The notes beneath the pieces were generated by a model. The model was not told the origin of the DNA, did no database searches, and saw only the letters and a program-made list of their open reading frames with translations. From Streptomyces werraensis (GTDB lineage Bacteria; Actinomycetota; Actinomycetes; Streptomycetales; Streptomycetaceae), in assembly GCA_014656175.1 (NCBI GenBank), contig BNBX01000001.1:558001-622000 (forward strand): a stretch of DNA of 64,000 bases. Reading direction: 5' to 3'. The first letter of the stretch is position 1. Every line of letters starts with the position of its first letter. Shown here piece after piece: positions 8,535-17,127 of this stretch. The translations under genes were made by a program, and so were the position numbers.

Positions 8535-8714
8535 GGGATCGCCTCTTCGCACGTGGGGTCCTGAAGCATCATCAGAAGAACGACCAGCACGGATCAGCCG
8601 TTCGGCGGCCCCTCTCCCGGCCCCCCAGAAAAGGCGCCGCCCCCGCCCGACGCGCACGATGCGAGGAGGCCCGCCGCCAGGCGGGCGCAGGCCGCGCACT
8701 CGGGAGGAACTGCC

Positions 8715-9752
8715 GTGACCGCCAGTCTGGAGCAGCTGCGCCGCTGCCACTTCGCCGTCGACCTGGGCGCGGCCCGCACCCGGGTGTACGTCAAGGGCGT
8801 CGGCCTCGTCGTCGACCAGCCGTCCGTCGCCGCCGTGAACACCCGTACCGGAGCGCTGATCGCGGTCGGCGAGTTCGCGGAGAAGATGACCGGGCGCACC
8901 CCCGACTACATCCGCGTCGTCCGGCCGGTGACCGGCGGCACCGTCGTCGACATCGAGATGGCTCAGCGGATGCTGCGTCAGCTCATCGGCGATCGCACCC
9001 GCCGCGCCCTGCGCCGCAGGCCCCGGCTGCGGGCGGCCGCCTGCACCCCGCACGACGCCGACCCGCTGGCCCAGCGCGCCGCGATCGAGACGCTGGTCGG
9101 GCTGGGCGCGCGCCGGGTGGAGCTGGTGGACACGCTGATCGCGGCGGCCGTCGGGTGCGGGCTGCCGGTGGAGCGGCCCGAAGCCACCATGATCATGGTG
9201 TGCGGCGCGGCGGCCACCCAGGTGGCCGTGCTGTCGCTCGGCTCGATCGTGCGGGCCGAGCGCATCCCGGTGGGCGGCGAGGCGGTGGACGCGGCGATCG
9301 TGCAGCACCTGCGCCACCAGCACGAGCTGATGCTGCCGAGCCAGTCCGTACGGCCGCTTCAGCTGGCGCTGGAGGGGAACGGGCTGACGCCGGAGGGGCC
9401 GGAGGTCACGGAGATCCACGGCCGGGACGTGGCCACCGGGCTCGCCCGGTCGGTGAAGGTGGACACGGCGGCGGTGCGGCGGGCCATCCAGACGCCGCTC
9501 ACCGCGGTCCTCGACGGCATCGGCAAGGTGCTGCGGGACTGCCCGCCCGACCTGGTCGCCGACCTGGCCGACCGCGGCATCATGATGGTCGGCGGCAGCG
9601 CCCTGCTGCCGGGCCTGGACCAGATGCTGCGTCAGGCGACCGGCATGCCGGTGCACATCGCGGAGCAGCCGGAGCTGTGCGCCGTGGAGGGGCTCGGCGC
9701 CATGCTGGAGGGCCGTATCGCCCCCATGGTCCTGGACCCGCTGGGCGCCTGA
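8715..9752 (+). CDS. mbl: MreB-like actin homologue (Mbl)
   Basis: This 345-aa protein has the usual MreB length. It starts GTG after the good site GGGAGGAACT. CHFAVDLGAARTRVYVKGVG (about 12-31) is the phosphate-1 loop. EKMTGRTPDYIRVVRPVTGG matches the MreB segment around 60-80. MVCGAAATQVAVLSLGSIV (about 158-176) replaces the canonical phosphate-2 DIGGGT with a CGAAAT variant, and GIMMVGGSALLPGLDQML (about 288-305) is the adenosine motif. MreB-like filaments scaffold wall synthesis; in streptomycetes Mbl acts in spore-wall formation. The gene stands alone, away from the mreBCD cluster. The altered phosphate-2 loop may weaken ATP hydrolysis. Confidence 0.82.
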   Translation: MTASLEQLRRCHFAVDLGAARTRVYVKGVGLVVDQPSVAAVNTRTGALIAVGEFAEKMTGRTPDYIRVVRPVTGGTVVDIEMAQRMLRQLIGDRTRRALRRRPRLRAAACTPHDADPLAQRAAIETLVGLGARRVELVDTLIAAAVGCGLPVERPEATMIMVCGAAATQVAVLSLGSIVRAERIPVGGEAVDAAIVQHLRHQHELMLPSQSVRPLQLALEGNGLTPEGPEVTEIHGRDVATGLARSVKVDTAAVRRAIQTPLTAVLDGIGKVLRDCPPDLVADLADRGIMMVGGSALLPGLDQMLRQATGMPVHIAEQPELCAVEGLGAMLEGRIAPMVLDPLGA

Positions 9753-9792
9753 CACCCACTCCGTCCCGCCGCCCCCTTCCTCCCCCTGGCCT

Positions 9793-9810
9793 GCCCGCAT
9801 CCGTGCGGGC
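9793..9810 (+). terminator. Hairpin 40 nt after mbl
   Basis: GCCCGCA and TGCGGGC form a perfect 7-bp stem with a 4-nt loop. There is no U tract, as is common for Streptomyces terminators. Confidence 0.45.
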
Positions 9811-9985
9811 GGGCCGTCGCGCGTTCCCGGCCGTTCCCGCGGCGCGGTGTGTACCGCGGCTCAGGGCGGGCAGGCGCATCCGCAGCGCAGCAGTACGGTG
9901 CGCGGCCTCTCGCGCGGGTGCCGGCGGCGGCCGGGACCGCCGGGACGGCCCGGCCGGCCACCCACGAGCACCGACAGGCGGTGAC

Positions 9986-10657
9986 ATGACTTCCGCGGCT
10001 TCCTTCCCTCCGGGACGGCAGGACACCTTGGTCATCGGCGGCCGCATGGACGCGGACCGGGCGCTGCTCGCCCCGCGCGGGGAGCTGGTCCGCGGCTGTG
10101 CCCAGATGCTGGCCGAGAAGCTGGCGGCGCTGCCCGCCGGCACGGCGCGGGTCGACCTGGACATGAGCGGCGTGCACTTCATGGACACCGCGGGTCTGGA
10201 GTTCCTGGAGGTGCTGCGCGACCACGCGCGCCGGCGGTCCATGCCGGTCACCACGTCCCGCTGGACCGGCCAGCCGCGCCGCATCCTGGAGCTGGCCGGG
10301 CTGGACACCACGGACCCGCTGCGCTCCCCCGCGCCGCGCCCCTCGCCCGCCGGATCGGCGGTGGCGCTGGAGCGCCAGGAGCGGCTGCACCTGCTCCAGG
10401 AGGAGGTCGAGCAGCTGCGGCAGGCCATCGCGTCCCGCCCGGTCATCGACCAGGCGCGCGGCATCCTGATGGCGACGTACGGCTGCACCTCGGACGAGGC
10501 GTGGCACATCCTGCGGGAGGCGTCGCAGCTGTCCAACACCAAGCTGCGCACCGTGGCGGAGTCGCTGACGGCCTGCGCGGCGGCGGAGGGCACTCCCCCG
10601 CCGCCGGAGGTGCGCACGGCGCTGGCCCGCGCCCTCGCCCGCCGCGCGGCGCGGTGA
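9986..10657 (+). CDS. STAS-ANTAR regulatory protein
   Basis: This 223-aa cytoplasmic protein begins at ATG 9986. Residues about 15-110 form a STAS (anti-sigma-factor antagonist) domain with ARVDLDMSGVHFMDTAGLEF; the usual phosphorylatable Ser is Thr (MDTAGL). A coiled linker with VALERQERLHLLQEEVEQLR (about 131-150) leads to an ANTAR domain (about 150-205: RPVIDQARGILMATYGCTSD, then EAWHILREASQLSNTKLR). ANTAR domains bind paired hexaloop RNA hairpins and act as antiterminators. The protein may therefore link partner-switching signals to transcript read-through. No paired ANTAR hairpin target was found next to it. Confidence 0.8.
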   Translation: MTSAASFPPGRQDTLVIGGRMDADRALLAPRGELVRGCAQMLAEKLAALPAGTARVDLDMSGVHFMDTAGLEFLEVLRDHARRRSMPVTTSRWTGQPRRILELAGLDTTDPLRSPAPRPSPAGSAVALERQERLHLLQEEVEQLRQAIASRPVIDQARGILMATYGCTSDEAWHILREASQLSNTKLRTVAESLTACAAAEGTPPPPEVRTALARALARRAAR

Positions 10658-10723
10658 CATCGCCGCGCGCGGGGTACTCGTAGTCGCCGTAACCGACGGG
10701 TCCCGCGACAGGGAGGCGGCACG

Positions 10724-10894
10724 ATGAGCGAGCACACTCCGTCCCAGGCCGAGGGCGACCGGGACGACAGCGAATGGACGACCCCCGACGTGGTGCACAC
10801 CACGCCGTCGCAGGCGGAAGGGGAGCGTGACCCGTCGGACGCCCCGTCGGCGTCCGACGACAACGCCGTACGGGGGACGCACGAAGGCGGCTGA
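10724..10894 (+). CDS. Small acidic 56-aa protein with internal duplication
   Basis: An ATG at 10724 lies 8 nt after GGGAGG and opens a 57-codon frame ending in TGA at 10892-10894. The peptide is acidic and hydrophilic with no Cys, signal peptide or membrane segment. It contains an imperfect duplication, HTPSQAEGDRDD near residue 4 and TTPSQAEGERDP near residue 26. It sits 66 bp after the STAS-ANTAR gene in the same direction, before the tRNA cluster. No function is known to me; it looks intrinsically disordered. Confidence 0.6.
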   Translation: MSEHTPSQAEGDRDDSEWTTPDVVHTTPSQAEGERDPSDAPSASDDNAVRGTHEGG

Positions 10895-10932
10895 CCCCGG
10901 CTCGGGGGCGACGGTTCCGGTGAACCGTGACG

Positions 10933-11009
10933 TGGTGGGGCGGGTGGGACTCGAACCCACGGCCGACGGATTATGAGTCCGCTGCTCTAACCGGCTGAGC
11001 TACCGCCCC
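10933..11009 (-). tRNA. tRNA with CAU anticodon (tRNA-Ile2 or elongator tRNA-Met)
   Basis: The minus strand folds into a complete cloverleaf: acceptor GGGGCGG pairs with CCGCCCC, the anticodon loop is CTCATAA with anticodon CAT, and the T-arm GTGGG-TTCGAGT-CCCAC is perfect. The 3' CCA is encoded. The CAU anticodon with a GC-rich anticodon stem and no initiator features (position 1 pairs with 72) leaves two options: Ile2, whose C34 is modified to lysidine, or elongator Met. I lean to Ile2 from the anticodon stem but cannot settle it. Confidence 0.9.
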
Positions 11010-11152
11010 ATAGCGGCGTGTCGCGTACATGTGTGCGCGCCGTCTGCCGCAGCATAGCCGCTCATACGATCTCCTGCTTCGGATGGTCGGCTGCGTACGG
11101 CCCTGTTGACCATGAAGACAGCGCCGCGCCGCGCGCGGTTCCACCGGACATG

Positions 11153-11174
11153 AAAAAGGACCCCTAGGGGTCCT
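11153..11174 (-). terminator. Intrinsic terminator of the tRNA-Asn pair
   Basis: The 18-bp perfect palindrome AGGACCCCTAGGGGTCCT at 11157-11174 is followed on the minus strand by a run of T (complement of aaaaa at 11153-11157). It lies 12 nt downstream of the first tRNA-Asn, a textbook hairpin plus U tract. Confidence 0.85.
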
Positions 11175-11185
11175 CGTTCAGCATG

Positions 11186-11258
11186 CTCCCCCGACTGGAC
11201 TCGAACCAGTAACCTGCCGGTTAACAGCCGGCTGCTCTGCCAATTGAGCTACGGAGGA
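11186..11258 (-). tRNA. tRNA-Asn (GTT), copy 1
   Basis: This 73-nt cloverleaf has acceptor TCCTCCG pairing with CGGGGGA, anticodon loop CTGTTAA (anticodon GTT) and T-arm ACTGG-TTCGAGT-CCAGT. No CCA is encoded. It is identical to the copy 5 nt upstream on the minus strand, and both are probably transcribed together and end at the 11153-11174 terminator. Confidence 0.95.
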
Positions 11259-11263
11259 CCGAG

Positions 11264-11336
11264 CTCCCCCGACTGGACTCGAACCAGTAACCTGCCGGTT
11301 AACAGCCGGCTGCTCTGCCAATTGAGCTACGGAGGA
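11264..11336 (-). tRNA. tRNA-Asn (GTT), copy 2
   Basis: Identical in sequence to the neighbouring tRNA-Asn at 11186-11258; the repeat period is 78 bp. Anticodon GTT, same acceptor and T arms, no encoded CCA. Tandem duplication is the simplest explanation. Confidence 0.95.
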
Positions 11337-11506
11337 ATGCCTCGTTCTGCATCGAACGCACCCGCCTGGGTATCCGCCAGGGGGCGCGTGCTCGCTGCGA
11401 CACATACATTAGCGCAAGCAGGGGGGTGCTTCGCCAATCGGTACTCCCCGGCCCGTCGCCGCGCCGGAGACCCACGCAGACTGGAACAACGGGAAGGGTG
11501 GCCGCC

Positions 11507-11812
11507 ATGCGATACCGGCTCACGTTCGTCGCCGGAGCCGTCCTGGGCTACGTGCTGGGCACGAAGGCCGGGCGGGAGCGCTACGAGCAGATGAAGAGGT
11601 CCGCGCTGCAGCTGGCGCAGAATCCCGCGGTGCGCAACACCGCGGAGTCCGCGGCCCAGCAGAGCCGTGAGTTCGCCGACAAGGCGTACCACGTGGTGAG
11701 CGACAAGGTCGGCGACCGTATGCCCGACTCGGTCGCGCAGCGGGTCCACGCCCTGCGGGAGCGCACCGCCCACGGCCCGGCCGAGGACGACTGGGGCACG
11801 AGCAACACCTGA
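11507..11812 (+). CDS. Small membrane-anchored YtxH-like protein
   Basis: This 101-aa protein starts at ATG 11507 (MRYRLTFVAGAVLGYVLGTK). It has one N-terminal membrane segment with a Gly-rich face followed by KAGRERYEQMKRSALQLAQN, the pattern of YtxH/general-stress-like proteins, then an amphipathic helical region and an acidic tail. An upstream in-frame start is less likely because it lacks the typical N-terminus. It lies 39 bp before the FGGY kinase gene. The function is unknown; family membership is by pattern only. Confidence 0.7.
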   Translation: MRYRLTFVAGAVLGYVLGTKAGRERYEQMKRSALQLAQNPAVRNTAESAAQQSREFADKAYHVVSDKVGDRMPDSVAQRVHALRERTAHGPAEDDWGTSNT

Positions 11813-11850
11813 CGGACACCGCACCCCTCCCCATGCGGCAAAATCGCCGT

Positions 11851-13302
11851 ATGGGGATAGTCGCCGGGTTGGACAGTGCGCCCGATTTCACTCGCATCGT
11901 CGTCTGTGACACGGACACCGGAGCCGTGCTCAGGCAGGGGTACGCCCCGCACCCGGTGCAGGGCCCGGACACCGGCCGCTCCTCGGACGTCGACCCGCAG
12001 GCCTGGCTGCTGTCCCTGGGCGAGGCCGCGAGCGGCGGGCTGCTGGAGGGCGTGCAGGCGATCGGGGTGTCCGCGCAGGCGGGCGCGCTGGTACCGCTGG
12101 ACGCGCAGGGCAACACGGTCCGCCCGGCGATGACGGGGGGCGACAAGCGCGCGCAGGTCGCGGCGGCCGATCTGGTCGACGCGCTCGGCGGGCGCGAGGC
12201 GTGGGCGCAGGCCGTGGGCTGTGTGCCGGGCGCCGCGCAGCCGGTGACGAAGCTGCGCTGGATGGCCCGTACCGAACCGGAGAACGCGGCCCGCACCGCC
12301 GTTCTGCTGCAGGCGCACGACTGGCTGGTGTGGCAGCTGCTGGGCCGGCCGGTGCGCCGGACCACCGACCGGGGCGGCGCCTCCGGCACCGGCTACTGGG
12401 CGGCGGCGACCGGCGGTTACCGGCCCGACCTGGTGGAGCTGGCGCTCGGGCACCAGGCGATGCTCCCGGAGGTGATCGGCCCGGCCGACGCGGCCGGCAC
12501 CACCCCCGAGGGGCTGATGATCTCCGCGGGCACGGCGGACACCATGGCGGCGGCGTTCGGGCTCGGCATCGGGCTCGGCGACGCGGTGGTGTCGCTGGGC
12601 GCGTCCGGCTCGGTGATGGCCGTGCACCCCGAGCCGCTCGTCGACCGGAGCGGCATGATCACGTCGCTGGCCGACGCGACCGGCATGCATCTGCCCGTCG
12701 TCACCACGCTGAACGCGGTGCGCGCGCTGCGCGGCACCGCGGAACTGCTGGGGCTGCCGGACCTGGAGAGCCTGTCCGACCTGGCGATGAAGTCGACACC
12801 GGGCGCGCACGGGCTGGTGCTGCTGCCGTACCTGGAGGGCGAGCGCACCCCGAGCCTGCCGCACACCGCCGGGACCCTCGCGGGGCTGCGGCGGGAGTCG
12901 ATGAGGCCGGAGCACCTGGCGCGGGCGGCGTTCGAGGGGATGCTGTGCGGGCTCGCGGACGCGCTGGACGTGCTGCGCGGCCGGGGCGTGGAGGTCCGGC
13001 GGGTGTTCCTGCTCGGTCCCGCGGCGGAACTGCCCGCCGTGCAGGCGGCGGCGCCCGCGCTGTTCGGGGCGCAGGTGGTCGTGCCGCAGCCCGCGGACTA
13101 CGCGGCGACGGGCGCGGCCCGGCAGGCGGCCTGGGCGCTCGGCGTCTCGCAGGGCGCCCTCGATCCGCGGACCCCGCCGGTGTGGCCGGGTCCGGTGGCA
13201 CAGGTGCTGGACCCGGGCGAGGAACTGGCGGTGGGTCAGGCGGTGCGCCAGCAGTACGTGGCGGTGCGCGAGCAGACGCATCCGGGGGCGTTCCAGCAGT
13301 AG
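11851..13302 (+). CDS. FGGY-family carbohydrate kinase (xylulokinase-like)
   Basis: This 483-aa protein starts MGIVAGLDSAPDFTRIVVCD, the phosphate-1 loop of the sugar-kinase/Hsp70/actin fold. GVSAQAGALVPLDAQGN (about 75-91) corresponds to the GQQHG-type region of xylulokinases. MISAGTADTMAAAFGLGIGL (about 228-247) and VVSLGASGSVMAVHPEP form the phosphate-2 region. LLPYLEGERTPSLPHTAGTL (about 327-346) is the typical late xylulokinase motif. It transfers phosphate from ATP to a pentose or related sugar. No isomerase or sugar transporter adjoins it, so the substrate is uncertain. Confidence 0.78.
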   Translation: MGIVAGLDSAPDFTRIVVCDTDTGAVLRQGYAPHPVQGPDTGRSSDVDPQAWLLSLGEAASGGLLEGVQAIGVSAQAGALVPLDAQGNTVRPAMTGGDKRAQVAAADLVDALGGREAWAQAVGCVPGAAQPVTKLRWMARTEPENAARTAVLLQAHDWLVWQLLGRPVRRTTDRGGASGTGYWAAATGGYRPDLVELALGHQAMLPEVIGPADAAGTTPEGLMISAGTADTMAAAFGLGIGLGDAVVSLGASGSVMAVHPEPLVDRSGMITSLADATGMHLPVVTTLNAVRALRGTAELLGLPDLESLSDLAMKSTPGAHGLVLLPYLEGERTPSLPHTAGTLAGLRRESMRPEHLARAAFEGMLCGLADALDVLRGRGVEVRRVFLLGPAAELPAVQAAAPALFGAQVVVPQPADYAATGAARQAAWALGVSQGALDPRTPPVWPGPVAQVLDPGEELAVGQAVRQQYVAVREQTHPGAFQQ

Positions 13303-13424
13303 GCGGCCGCGCGGGGGCGGCGCGCGGGGGCCCGTAAATGGGTTGAGGTAACGCGGGTGGAGTGTTCGACGATAGGGGCCACGGGCAACCGATCGGCCCC
13401 TTCCTCCACTCCGAGAGATGCAGC

Positions 13425-15158
13425 GTGCTCATACGACTTCTACGTGACCGCCTACGGCCCTACACAAGACCCATCGCCCTTCTGGTGGCCCTGCAGTTCC
13501 TGCAGACCTGCGCCACGCTCTACCTGCCCACGCTGAACGCGGACATCATCGACAGCGGTGTCGTCCAAGGTGACACGGGTTACATCCTGGGCCACGGCGG
13601 TCTGATGATCGGCATCTCGCTGGCGCAGGTCGTCTGCAACGTCGGCGCCGTGTACTACGGGGCCCGGACCGCGGCGGCCCTGGGGCGGGACCTGCGCGCC
13701 GCGGTGTTCGACCGGGTGCAGTCCTTCTCCGCACGGGAGGTGGGCCACTTCGGCGCCCCGTCGCTGATCACACGGACGACGAACGACGTCCAGCAGATCC
13801 AGATGCTCGCCCTGATGACGTTCACCCTGATGGTGTCGGCGCCGATCATGTGCGTGGGCGGTGTGGTGCTGGCGCTCGGTCTCGACGTGCCGCTGTCCGG
13901 GGTGCTGGTCGCGGTGGTGCCGGTGCTGGGCGTCTGCGTGATGCTGATCGTGCGCCGGCTGCGACCGCTGTTCCGCACCATGCAGGAGCGGCTGGACACG
14001 GTGAACCGGGTGCTGCGCGAGCAGATCACCGGCAACCGGGTCATCCGGGCGTTCGTACGGGACTCGTACGAGCAGCGGCGGTTCCACGGGTCCAACACCG
14101 AGCTGACCGATGTGTCGCTGCGCACCGGCAATCTGCTCGCGCTGATGTTCCCGGTGGTCATGACGGTGGTGAACCTGTCGTCGATCGCGGTGGTGTGGTT
14201 CGGCGCGCACCGCATCGACAGCGGCGGGATGCAGATCGGCGACCTGACGGCGTTCCTCGCCTACCTGATGCAGATCGTCATGTCCGTGATGATGGCCACC
14301 TTCATGTTCATGATGGTGCCGCGCGCCGAGGTGTGCGCCGAGCGCGTCCAGGAGGTGCTGGACACCTCCTCGAGCGTGGTGCCGCCCGTCGCGCCCGTCA
14401 CCGAGCTGCGCCGGCACGGGCATCTGGAGATCCGGGGTGCGGGCTTCCGCTACCCGGGCGCCGAGGAGCCGGTGCTGCGGGCGGTCGATCTGGTGGCGCG
14501 GCCCGGCGAGGTCACCGCCGTGATCGGCTCCACCGGCAGCGGCAAGTCCACGCTGCTGGGGCTGGTGCCGCGGCTGTTCGACGCGACCGAGGGCGAGGTG
14601 CTGGTCGACGGGGTGCCGGTGGCGGACGTCGACCCGGCGCTGCTCGCACGGACCGTCGGGCTCGTGCCGCAGAAGCCGTACCTGTTCGCGGGCACGGTGG
14701 CGACCAATCTGCGCTACGGCAATCCGGACGCCACGGACGAGGAGCTGTGGCACGCGCTGGAGGTGGCGCAGGGCAGGGACTTCGTGGAGCGGCTGGAGGG
14801 CGGGCTCGACGCGCCGGTCGCGCAGGGCGGGACGAACGTCTCCGGCGGTCAGCGCCAGCGTCTGGCCATCGCGCGGACGCTGGTGCAGCGCCCGGAGATC
14901 TACCTCTTCGACGACTCCTTCTCCGCGCTCGACTACGCCACCGACGCGGCCCTGCGCGCGGCGCTCGCACGGGAGACGGCCGAGGCGACGGTGGTGATCG
15001 TCGCCCAGCGGGTGGCGACCATCCGGGACGCCGACCGGATCGTGGTGCTGGACGAGGGCCGGGTGGTCGGCACCGGCCGGCACCACGAGCTGATGGCGGA
15101 CAACGAGACCTACCGGGAGATCGTGCTCTCCCAGCTGACGGAAGCGGAGGCGGCCTGA
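13425..15158 (+). CDS. ABC exporter half-transporter, subunit 1
   Basis: This 577-aa protein takes GTG 13425, which is preceded by GAGAG, as start; an upstream ATG at 13362 would add an unlikely 21-residue leader. Residues about 1-300 contain six membrane spans. The ATPase domain has Walker A GSTGSGKSTLL (about 366-376), signature VSGGQRQRLAIARTL (about 472-486) and Walker B IYLFDDSFSALD (about 492-503), where Asp replaces the catalytic Glu. The stop overlaps the next gene's ATG (TGATG), so this is one half of a heterodimeric multidrug-type exporter with a degenerate catalytic residue. The substrate is unknown. Confidence 0.85.
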   Translation: MLIRLLRDRLRPYTRPIALLVALQFLQTCATLYLPTLNADIIDSGVVQGDTGYILGHGGLMIGISLAQVVCNVGAVYYGARTAAALGRDLRAAVFDRVQSFSAREVGHFGAPSLITRTTNDVQQIQMLALMTFTLMVSAPIMCVGGVVLALGLDVPLSGVLVAVVPVLGVCVMLIVRRLRPLFRTMQERLDTVNRVLREQITGNRVIRAFVRDSYEQRRFHGSNTELTDVSLRTGNLLALMFPVVMTVVNLSSIAVVWFGAHRIDSGGMQIGDLTAFLAYLMQIVMSVMMATFMFMMVPRAEVCAERVQEVLDTSSSVVPPVAPVTELRRHGHLEIRGAGFRYPGAEEPVLRAVDLVARPGEVTAVIGSTGSGKSTLLGLVPRLFDATEGEVLVDGVPVADVDPALLARTVGLVPQKPYLFAGTVATNLRYGNPDATDEELWHALEVAQGRDFVERLEGGLDAPVAQGGTNVSGGQRQRLAIARTLVQRPEIYLFDDSFSALDYATDAALRAALARETAEATVVIVAQRVATIRDADRIVVLDEGRVVGTGRHHELMADNETYREIVLSQLTEAEAA

Positions 15159-17086
15159 TGGCGGGGCCAGGGGGACGGATGGCGGCGGGGATCGCACCCG
15201 GCCAGCGGTCGATCGACTTCAAGGGGTCCGGGAAGCGGCTGCTCGGCCGCTTCGGACCGGAACGCCTCACCATGTACGGGCTGCTGGCCTGTGTGGTGAT
15301 CAGCGTGGGGCTCAGCGTGGTCGGGCCGAAGATCCTGGGACAAGCCACCGACCTGGTGTTCGCGGGCATCGTGGGCCGTGACATGCCGGAGGGCGCCACC
15401 AAGGAGCAGGTGCTGGAGTCGATGCGGGAGCGCGGCGACGACCAGGTCGCCGACATGCTCCGCTCCACCGACTTCACACCGGGGCAGGGCATCGACTTCA
15501 CCGCGGTGGGGCACGTCCTGCTGCTGGCGCTGGCGGTGTTCGGCGCGGCGGGGCTGCTGATGGCGGTGGCGACGCGGCTGGTGAACCGGGCCGTGAACCG
15601 CACCATGTTCCGGATGCGCGAGGACGTGCAGACGAAGCTGTCGCGGCTGCCGCTGTCGTACTTCGACAAGCGGCAGCGCGGTGAGGTGCTGAGCCGGGCC
15701 ACCAACGACATCGACAACATCGGACAGACGCTGCAGCAGTCGATGGGCCAGCTGATCAACTCGCTGCTGACCATCATCGGCGTGCTGGCGATGATGTTCT
15801 ACGTCTCGTGGATCCTGGCGCTCGTCGCGCTGGTGACGGTGCCGCTGTCGTTCGTGGTCGCCACCCGGGTCGGCAAGCGGTCGCAGCCGCACTTCGTGCA
15901 GCAGTGGCGCTCCACCGGCACGCTCAACGCGCACGTCGAGGAGATGTACACCGGGCACGCCCTGGTGAAGGTGTTCGGGCGGCAGGAGGAGTCGGCGCGG
16001 AAGTTCGCCGAGGAGAACGAGGCGCTGTACGAGGCCGGGTTCCGGGCGCAGTTCAACAGCGGTGTCATGCAGCCGCTGATGATGTTCGTGTCGAACCTCA
16101 ACTACGTGCTGGTCGCGGTCGTCGGCGGTCTGCGGGTGGCGTCCGGGTCGCTGTCCATCGGGGACGTACAGGCGTTCATCCAGTACTCGCGGCAGTTCTC
16201 GATGCCGCTGACGCAGGTCGCGTCGATGGCGAACCTCGTGCAGTCGGGCGTGGCCTCCGCGGAGCGGGTCTTCGAGGTGCTCGACGCGCAGGAGCAGGAG
16301 TCCGACCCGTCGCCCGCCGAACGTCCCGAGGAGCTGCGCGGGCGGGTGGAGCTGGAGCACGTGTCGTTCCGCTACGACCCGGACAAGCCACTGATCGAGG
16401 ACCTGTCGCTGACGGTCGAGCCGGGCCGCACGGTCGCCATCGTCGGCCCGACCGGCGCCGGCAAGACCACGCTGGTCAATCTGCTGATGCGGTTCTACGA
16501 GGTGTCCGGCGGGCGGATCACCCTGGACGGGGTGGACATCGCGCGGATGACGCGGGACGAACTGCGCGCCGGGATCGGCATGGTGCTCCAGGACACCTGG
16601 CTGTTCGGCGGCACCATCGCGGAGAACATCGCGTACGGCGCGTCGCGCGAGGTGACCCGGGAGGAGATCGAGGAGGCGGCCCGTGCGGCGCACGCCGACC
16701 GGTTCGTCCGCACCCTGCCCGACGGGTACGACACCGTCATCGACGACGAGGGCAGCGGGGTCAGCGCGGGCGAGAAACAGCTCATCACCATCGCGCGGGC
16801 GTTCCTGTCGGACCCGGTGATCCTGGTGCTGGACGAGGCGACGAGCTCCGTGGACACGCGGACGGAGGTGCTGATCCAGAAGGCGATGGCCCGGCTCGCG
16901 CACGGCCGTACGTCGTTCGTCATCGCGCACCGGCTGTCCACGATCCGCGACGCGGACACCATCCTCGTCATGGAGAACGGCGCGATCGTCGAACAGGGCG
17001 CGCACGACAAGCTGCTGGCGGCGGACGGGGCGTACGCCCGGCTGTACAAGGCCCAGTTCGCGCAGGCGGTCGCGGAGGTCGACTGA
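15158..17086 (+). CDS. ABC exporter half-transporter, subunit 2
   Basis: This 642-aa protein starts at the ATG overlapping the previous stop. After a short soluble lead it has six membrane spans with a long loop between the first two (about 60-120), as in many YfiC/TM288-type subunits. Walker A is GPTGAGKTTLVNL, the signature is degenerate (VSAGEKQLITIARAF instead of LSGGQ) and Walker B ILVLDEATSSVD keeps the catalytic Glu. Combined with subunit 1, each composite ATP site would mix intact and degenerate elements. A strong convergent terminator follows within 10 bp. Confidence 0.87.
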   Translation: MAGPGGRMAAGIAPGQRSIDFKGSGKRLLGRFGPERLTMYGLLACVVISVGLSVVGPKILGQATDLVFAGIVGRDMPEGATKEQVLESMRERGDDQVADMLRSTDFTPGQGIDFTAVGHVLLLALAVFGAAGLLMAVATRLVNRAVNRTMFRMREDVQTKLSRLPLSYFDKRQRGEVLSRATNDIDNIGQTLQQSMGQLINSLLTIIGVLAMMFYVSWILALVALVTVPLSFVVATRVGKRSQPHFVQQWRSTGTLNAHVEEMYTGHALVKVFGRQEESARKFAEENEALYEAGFRAQFNSGVMQPLMMFVSNLNYVLVAVVGGLRVASGSLSIGDVQAFIQYSRQFSMPLTQVASMANLVQSGVASAERVFEVLDAQEQESDPSPAERPEELRGRVELEHVSFRYDPDKPLIEDLSLTVEPGRTVAIVGPTGAGKTTLVNLLMRFYEVSGGRITLDGVDIARMTRDELRAGIGMVLQDTWLFGGTIAENIAYGASREVTREEIEEAARAAHADRFVRTLPDGYDTVIDDEGSGVSAGEKQLITIARAFLSDPVILVLDEATSSVDTRTEVLIQKAMARLAHGRTSFVIAHRLSTIRDADTILVMENGAIVEQGAHDKLLAADGAYARLYKAQFAQAVAEVD

Positions 17087-17092
17087 GGCCCC

Positions 17093-17122
17093 GGGGTGCC
17101 GGAGGTGTTCCTCCGGCACCCC
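17093..17122. terminator. Bidirectional terminator between exporter and hrdA
   Basis: GGGGTGCCGGAGG and CCTCCGGCACCCC make a perfect 13-bp stem with a 4-nt loop (tgtt), placed between two convergent stop codons (17086 and 17128). Confidence 0.8.
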
Positions 17123-17127
17123 GCCGG

